Positions 59,947 to 64,000 of a DNA stretch of 64,000 bases are shown here, one piece after another (the first letter of the stretch is position 1; every line of letters starts with the position of its first letter). The notes beneath the pieces were generated by a model that was given only the letters and a program-made list of their open reading frames with translations, was not told where the DNA came from and made no database searches. Made by a program: the position numbers and the translations under genes. Origin of the DNA: Thiothrix subterranea (GTDB lineage Bacteria > Pseudomonadota > Gammaproteobacteria > Thiotrichales > Thiotrichaceae); the NCBI RefSeq assembly GCF_030930995.1, contig NZ_CP133217.1:124001-188000 (forward strand), read 5' to 3'.

Positions 59947-61641
59947 ATGAAAATCCCCTACGGCGAAAGCAATTTCAAAAAAGTCATCACGGAAGGGTTT
60001 GTCTACTTTGACAAGACCCCTTACATTCCCACGCTCGAAGCGGCAGGCAGCCACCTGTTCTTGCTGCGCCCACGCCGTTTTGGTAAAAGCCTATTCCTGT
60101 CGATGCTCGAATATTACTACGATGTCGCCCATCAGCATGAATTTGCGACGCTGTTTGGCAACCTACACATCGGGCAAAATCCCACCCCGTTGCACAACAG
60201 TTATCAAGTGCTCTTCATGGATTTCAGCGGTATTGATACCGATGCAGGGCATGATGCCATCTTGCAACGCTTTACTAGCAAGATCGACATGCACTTGCAA
60301 ACGTTCTTGCGCCGCTACGCCTACCCTGCCAGTTACCAAGCGGCTATCCGAGAAAAGATTTCCCCTGCCGATAAAATGCAGCAATTCGTTGAGCTATTGG
60401 GTGAGCAAAAATTCCTGCTGCTGATCGACGAATACGACCACTTCGCCAACAGCATCCTCGCGGCTGATATGAAGTTATTCCTGCGCATCATGGGCAAAGG
60501 CGGCTTCGTGCGTAGTTTCTACGAGGTGCTAAAAACCGCCACACAACGCGGCACGCTTGACCGCCTGTTCGTTACGGGTGTCACGCCCATTATGCTCGAC
60601 AGCATGACCAGCGGATTTAACATCGGGCAGAACCTGTCATTGCATGAAGCGTTCAACGAAGCCATTGGTTTTACCAAAGCAGAAGTTGCCAGCCTATTAC
60701 AACCCTTGGCGGACACTTGCCCCGTAGGATTAGCGCCACTGCTGGCGGATGTCACCCGCTGGTACAATGGCTACCGTTTCAACCTTAAAGCACCTGAAAC
60801 GGTCTACAACGCCAACATGGTGTTGTATTTCGTCAAAAATTTTGATCAAAAACGCTGTGAATACCCCGACCCGATGATGGATGAAAACATCGCCTCCGAT
60901 TACGGCAAAATCATGGGCATGTTCAGCATCGGCAACCGCGACACCAATTTCGCCGTACTGGATGAGTTGATCAATGCTGAAACCGTGACCGCCCAACAAC
61001 GCCGCAAATTCGAGTTTGACAAAGGCTTTGACCGCGACGATTTCATCAGCCTGTTGGCATACATGGGTTTCATCACGCTGGAACGCAAAACGCTGGCGGG
61101 GGAAACTTTTGTCATCCCCAACTACGCCATCCGCGAATTCTACTTTCACTATTTCAAGGTGGAACTGGAACGCCGCAACCAAATGAGCATCCCCAACCAT
61201 ACCCTGCGGCTGGCGGTGGAAAAGCTGGCGCTGTACGCCGATTTCCAGCCACTGGTGGATGAAATGGTACGCGCCCTGCGCCTGCTCTCCAACCGCGATG
61301 CAATGGGCATGGATGAGAAACACGTCAAGGTGTTACTGCTTACCTTGTTGTACCAGACGCAAATCTATTTCGTGCAAAGCGAACGCGAACTCAACTGCAA
61401 ATATCCCGATATTTTACTGCTGGAACGCAACCCCATAGCCGTACCGACCCAGCACCTGATCGAATTGAAATACAGCAAAAAAAGCGACAAGGCAGCGGGC
61501 TGGGCAGCCAAAAAGCAGGAGGGGCTGGAGCAAGTACAGGGCTATTTGCAACTGCCGGAGATTGCCGCGCTGAAAAACCTAGTCGCATGGCTATTGGTCA
61601 CGGATGGCGAACAGATAGAAATCATCAAGGTCGGCGCTTAA
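59947..61641 (+). CDS. AAA-ATPase-like / PD-(D/E)XK nuclease-superfamily protein
   Basis: A 564-residue cytoplasmic protein of the family with an N-terminal 'AAA-ATPase-like' domain and a C-terminal PD-(D/E)XK domain. The Walker A variant RPRRFGKS (residues 41-48) lacks the first glycine, as is usual in this family; Walker B is LLLIDEYDHF around residue 160. The nuclease-like core at the end is PDILLLE and HLIELKYSK. Members occur in many copies per genome and their function is not settled. The gene is flanked by a lipoprotein gene and a short inverted repeat, with no obvious functional partner. Confidence 0.88.
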   Translation: MKIPYGESNFKKVITEGFVYFDKTPYIPTLEAAGSHLFLLRPRRFGKSLFLSMLEYYYDVAHQHEFATLFGNLHIGQNPTPLHNSYQVLFMDFSGIDTDAGHDAILQRFTSKIDMHLQTFLRRYAYPASYQAAIREKISPADKMQQFVELLGEQKFLLLIDEYDHFANSILAADMKLFLRIMGKGGFVRSFYEVLKTATQRGTLDRLFVTGVTPIMLDSMTSGFNIGQNLSLHEAFNEAIGFTKAEVASLLQPLADTCPVGLAPLLADVTRWYNGYRFNLKAPETVYNANMVLYFVKNFDQKRCEYPDPMMDENIASDYGKIMGMFSIGNRDTNFAVLDELINAETVTAQQRRKFEFDKGFDRDDFISLLAYMGFITLERKTLAGETFVIPNYAIREFYFHYFKVELERRNQMSIPNHTLRLAVEKLALYADFQPLVDEMVRALRLLSNRDAMGMDEKHVKVLLLTLLYQTQIYFVQSERELNCKYPDILLLERNPIAVPTQHLIELKYSKKSDKAAGWAAKKQEGLEQVQGYLQLPEIAALKNLVAWLLVTDGEQIEIIKVGA

Positions 61642-61648
61642 CCCGTAG

Positions 61649-61668
61649 GGGCGGTTCACGAACCGCCC
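61649..61668. repeat. Short inverted repeat between convergent genes
   Basis: GGGCGGTT-CACG-AACCGCCC, a perfect 8-bp stem, lies 7 bp past the ATPase stop. There is no T-tract on either strand. It may be a terminator-like element or a copy of a small dispersed repeat. Confidence 0.45.
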
Positions 61669-61706
61669 TTACACCATTCCCACAAATCAACACAACCGAT
61701 TGATTC

Positions 61707-62363
61707 TTAAACCAGCGTCCGCACCCCGTTCGCACCCGCCAAAATCAGCACATCGGCGGGGCGAATCGCAAACAAACCGTTGGTCACAATACCCGGAATC
61801 TGGTTCAGGCTATTTTCCAACGCCACCGCATCGGTGATTTCCAACCCGTGAACGTCAATAATAATATTGCCATTGTCGGTCGTAAAACCGGCACGCAATA
61901 CGGGATTCCCCCCCAACTTCACCATTTCCCGCGCCACCAACGCCTGTGCCATCGGAATCACTTCCAGCGGCAATGGGAACTTGCCCAGCGTTTTCACCAG
62001 CTTGGAATCATCGGCAATGCAAACAAACTTGTCGCTTGCACCAGCAACGATCTTTTCGCGAGTCAATGCCCCGCCGCCGCCTTTCACCAAGTGCAAATGT
62101 TCGTTGGACTCATCCGCACCATCGACGTACAGCGACAATTGCCCTGCTTCATTCAAATCCAACACGCGGAAACCGTGCGCTTCCAAGCGGTTGGCACTGG
62201 CGATGGAGCTGGCAACCGTCGCTTCCACTTTATGCTTAATTCCCGCCAGCAGGTCGATGAAGTGGTTGGCGGTCGAACCCGTGCCAATTCCCACGATCAT
62301 GCCCGGTTGGACATATACCAGCGCGGCTTCTGCTGCCGCTTTTTTCATAGCATCTTGGCTCAT
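61707..62363 (-). CDS. rpiA: Ribose-5-phosphate isomerase A
   Basis: Interconverts ribose 5-phosphate and ribulose 5-phosphate in the pentose phosphate and Calvin-Benson pathways. The 218 residues begin [15 protein letters not shown] and show [11 protein letters not shown], the YVDGADESN motif with active-site Asp residues, and [11 protein letters not shown]. The ATG at 62363 has AGGAAAG just upstream; the longer in-frame reading to 62699 runs into ilvA and is rejected. rpiA and ilvA are divergent, as in E. coli relatives where ilvA and rpiA are also often neighbours. Confidence 0.96.
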   Translation of the reverse strand: MSQDAMKKAAAEAALVYVQPGMIVGIGTGSTANHFIDLLAGIKHKVEATVASSIASANRLEAHGFRVLDLNEAGQLSLYVDGADESNEHLHLVKGGGGALTREKIVAGASDKFVCIADDSKLVKTLGKFPLPLEVIPMAQALVAREMVKLGGNPVLRAGFTTDNGNIIIDVHGLEITDAVALENSLNQIPGIVTNGLFAIRPADVLILAGANGVRTLV

Positions 62364-62456
62364 AAACTTTCCTGTGATGTTGCAAAAATCTTTCTCAAAC
62401 CTGAGTTTGCAATATACTAGCCCACACGTAAAGGCAGAGCCGCAAAAGTTGGAATT

Positions 62457-63968
62457 ATGAACAAATCGCTGATCAAACGCATTCTCACCGCCCGCGTCTA
62501 TGACGTGGCTATCGAAACTCCGCTGGAACGGGCACGTAGCTTGAGTACACGGCTGGGCAATGAAATTTACCTGAAGCGCGAAGACTTGCAGCCGGTGTTT
62601 TCCTTCAAGCTGCGCGGCGCATTCAACAAAATGTTTTTGCTCTCGCCGGAAGAACGCGCCCACGGAGTTGTCGCTGCCTCCGCAGGCAATCACGCACAAG
62701 GCGTGGCACTTTCCGGTTCAAAACTCGGCATTAAAACCACCATCGTCATGCCCGTCACCACGCCCGACATCAAGGTGAACGCAGTGAAGGCGTTTGGTGG
62801 CAATGCGGTCTTGCATGGCAATTCCTACGACGAAGCCTATGCTTACGCCCGCGAACTCGAACGCGAACACCAGATGACGTTTGTACACCCGTTCGATGAT
62901 CTTGACGTGATCGCGGGGCAAGGCACGATTGGCATGGAAATCTTGCGCCAACATTCCGACCCGATTGAAGCGGTATTCTTGTGCGTTGGCGGCGGCGGCT
63001 TGATTGCAGGCGTGGGCAGTTACCTCAAATACCTCTACCCCAACATCAAAATCATCGGGGTAGAACACGAAGAAGCGCCCACCTTGCACGCCTCCTTAGC
63101 AGCGGGCGAACGGGTGCAACTGGCGCAAGTCGGTACATTTGCCGATGGTGCTGCGGTCAAACTGATCGGTGAAAACACTTTCGAGATTGCCAAACATATC
63201 GTTGATGAAGTGATTTTGGTCAGTACCGACGAAACCTGCGCTGCCATCAAAGATGTGTTTGAAGACACCCGCACCTTGCTCGAACCGGCAGGCGCGTTAG
63301 CCGTTGCGGGCATTAAGAAATACGTGGCACGCGAAAACATTCAGGGCAAACACCTGATTGCCACCGCGAGTGGTGCAAATATCAACTTCGACCGCTTGCG
63401 CCACGTCGCCGAACGCGCTGAGTTGGGCGAAGGGCGCGAAATGTTGCTGGCGGTAACGATTCCTGAAAGACCGGGCAGTTTCCGCGAATTCTGCCACGAC
63501 ATTAGCAACCGCCCGATTACCGAATTCAACTACCGCTATGCCGATGCGCGGGACGCGCAAGTATTCGCGGGGGTGAAGATTGCGGGTAAGCAGGAACGCG
63601 CTACCTTGCTGGGGGATTTGCAGGCGAAAGGCTATTCTGTCACCGACTTGACCGATAACGAGGTGGCAAAAATTCACCTGCGCTACATGGTGGGTGGGCA
63701 TTCTAATGGGGCGGAGCATGAAGTGCTGTACCGTTTTACCTTCCCCGAACGCCCCGGTGCGTTGCTGCATTTCCTCACGAGCATGAGCGCGGGGTGGAAT
63801 ATTAGCTTGTTCCACTACCGCAATCATGGCTCAGATTTCGGGCGCGTGTTGGTGGGAATGCAAGTGCCAGCGCAGGAACGCGGCGAGTTCTGCGAGTTTC
63901 TGGAGAAGCTGGGGTATGAGTATTGGGATGAGACTGAGAATCCGGCATATCAGCGATTTTTAGGCTGA
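62457..63968 (+). CDS. ilvA: Threonine ammonia-lyase, biosynthetic
   Basis: Deaminates threonine to 2-oxobutanoate, the first step of isoleucine synthesis. The 503-residue protein has the PLP lysine Lys51 in [11 protein letters not shown], the glycine loop [11 protein letters not shown] for cofactor phosphate, and two C-terminal ACT-like regulatory domains (~330-503) that bind isoleucine and valine in the E. coli enzyme. Length is normal. In the 93-bp gap to rpiA there is a TATACT -10-like box and a short dyad CAAAC-CTGA-GTTTG, but no leader peptide attenuator. Confidence 0.96.
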   Translation: MNKSLIKRILTARVYDVAIETPLERARSLSTRLGNEIYLKREDLQPVFSFKLRGAFNKMFLLSPEERAHGVVAASAGNHAQGVALSGSKLGIKTTIVMPVTTPDIKVNAVKAFGGNAVLHGNSYDEAYAYARELEREHQMTFVHPFDDLDVIAGQGTIGMEILRQHSDPIEAVFLCVGGGGLIAGVGSYLKYLYPNIKIIGVEHEEAPTLHASLAAGERVQLAQVGTFADGAAVKLIGENTFEIAKHIVDEVILVSTDETCAAIKDVFEDTRTLLEPAGALAVAGIKKYVARENIQGKHLIATASGANINFDRLRHVAERAELGEGREMLLAVTIPERPGSFREFCHDISNRPITEFNYRYADARDAQVFAGVKIAGKQERATLLGDLQAKGYSVTDLTDNEVAKIHLRYMVGGHSNGAEHEVLYRFTFPERPGALLHFLTSMSAGWNISLFHYRNHGSDFGRVLVGMQVPAQERGEFCEFLEKLGYEYWDETENPAYQRFLG

Positions 63969-64000
63969 ATCCCGTCCTTTTCACCAACCGTCAACTCCCG

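Noticed and set aside
62400-62456. Threonine/isoleucine attenuator before ilvA.
   Set aside because: No leader peptide with Thr, Val or Ile runs and no terminator hairpin is present in the 93-bp gap.
62364-62699. N-terminal extension of rpiA of about 112 residues.
   Set aside because: It overlaps ilvA and lacks family similarity; the ATG at 62363 has a good ribosome site and the canonical N-terminus.

Overview
The window reads as chromosome of a gammaproteobacterium, most probably a sulfur-oxidising filamentous one of the Thiothrix type (Thiotrichales). This assignment is an inference. It rests on gammaproteobacterial gene orders (tRNA-Tyr/Gly/Thr-tuf, tamA-tamB, nadC-lptM-lysA, surE-pcm-LysM lipoprotein), a sulfide:quinone oxidoreductase of the Acidithiobacillus-like kind, a zinc ABC system, and a locus of very large secreted calcium-binding proteins. 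No rRNA or other marker that fixes the genus is present.

Layout. 1-1412: 5' part of tuf and three tRNA genes on the minus strand with a clear promoter. 1552-2877: ugd. 2885-11277: a minus-strand envelope operon elyC-trmO-dacB-tamA-tamB. 11356-13700: an AAA/DUF4143 ATPase, a HugZ-like FMN protein and a META-domain lipoprotein. 13813-19577: a tight five-gene operon of copper-amine-oxidase-like secreted proteins (one split N-terminal part, one catalytic paralogue lacking its key residues, one nearly complete paralogue fused to a duplicated binding module), a FixH/YtkA-like lipoprotein and a MauG-like di-haem protein, closed by a strong terminator. 19636-29698: housekeeping genes fdx, coaD, znuBC/znuA, lysA, lptM, nadC, sqr, cca, hspQ and a TauE/SafE-like membrane protein. 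29695-32247: an ScsD-like thioredoxin and a group II intron whose reverse transcriptase is frameshifted.

32395-53637 is the most unusual part: six consecutive plus-strand genes for secreted proteins built from shared modules. One module, with a conserved TNPGNQF/LGWG core, occurs six times in four proteins. A second C-terminal module, containing a duplicated dockerin-like D-x-N-x-D-G / GP-x-N-D motif, ends four of the proteins. Between them lie thrombospondin-type-3 Asp-rich repeats, cadherin-like and Ig-like domains. The last protein carries an IPTL-CTERM sorting signal. The set looks like a self-contained cell-surface matrix, adhesin or holdfast system whose parts may fit together through these modules.

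53973-64000: a TlpA-like thioredoxin, a LysM lipoprotein at the nlpD position, pcm, surE, an Smr protein whose start codon overlaps that of surE on the opposite strand, a secreted metzincin protease with a GlyGly-CTERM-like tail, a small lipoprotein, an AAA/PD-(D/E)XK protein, rpiA and ilvA.
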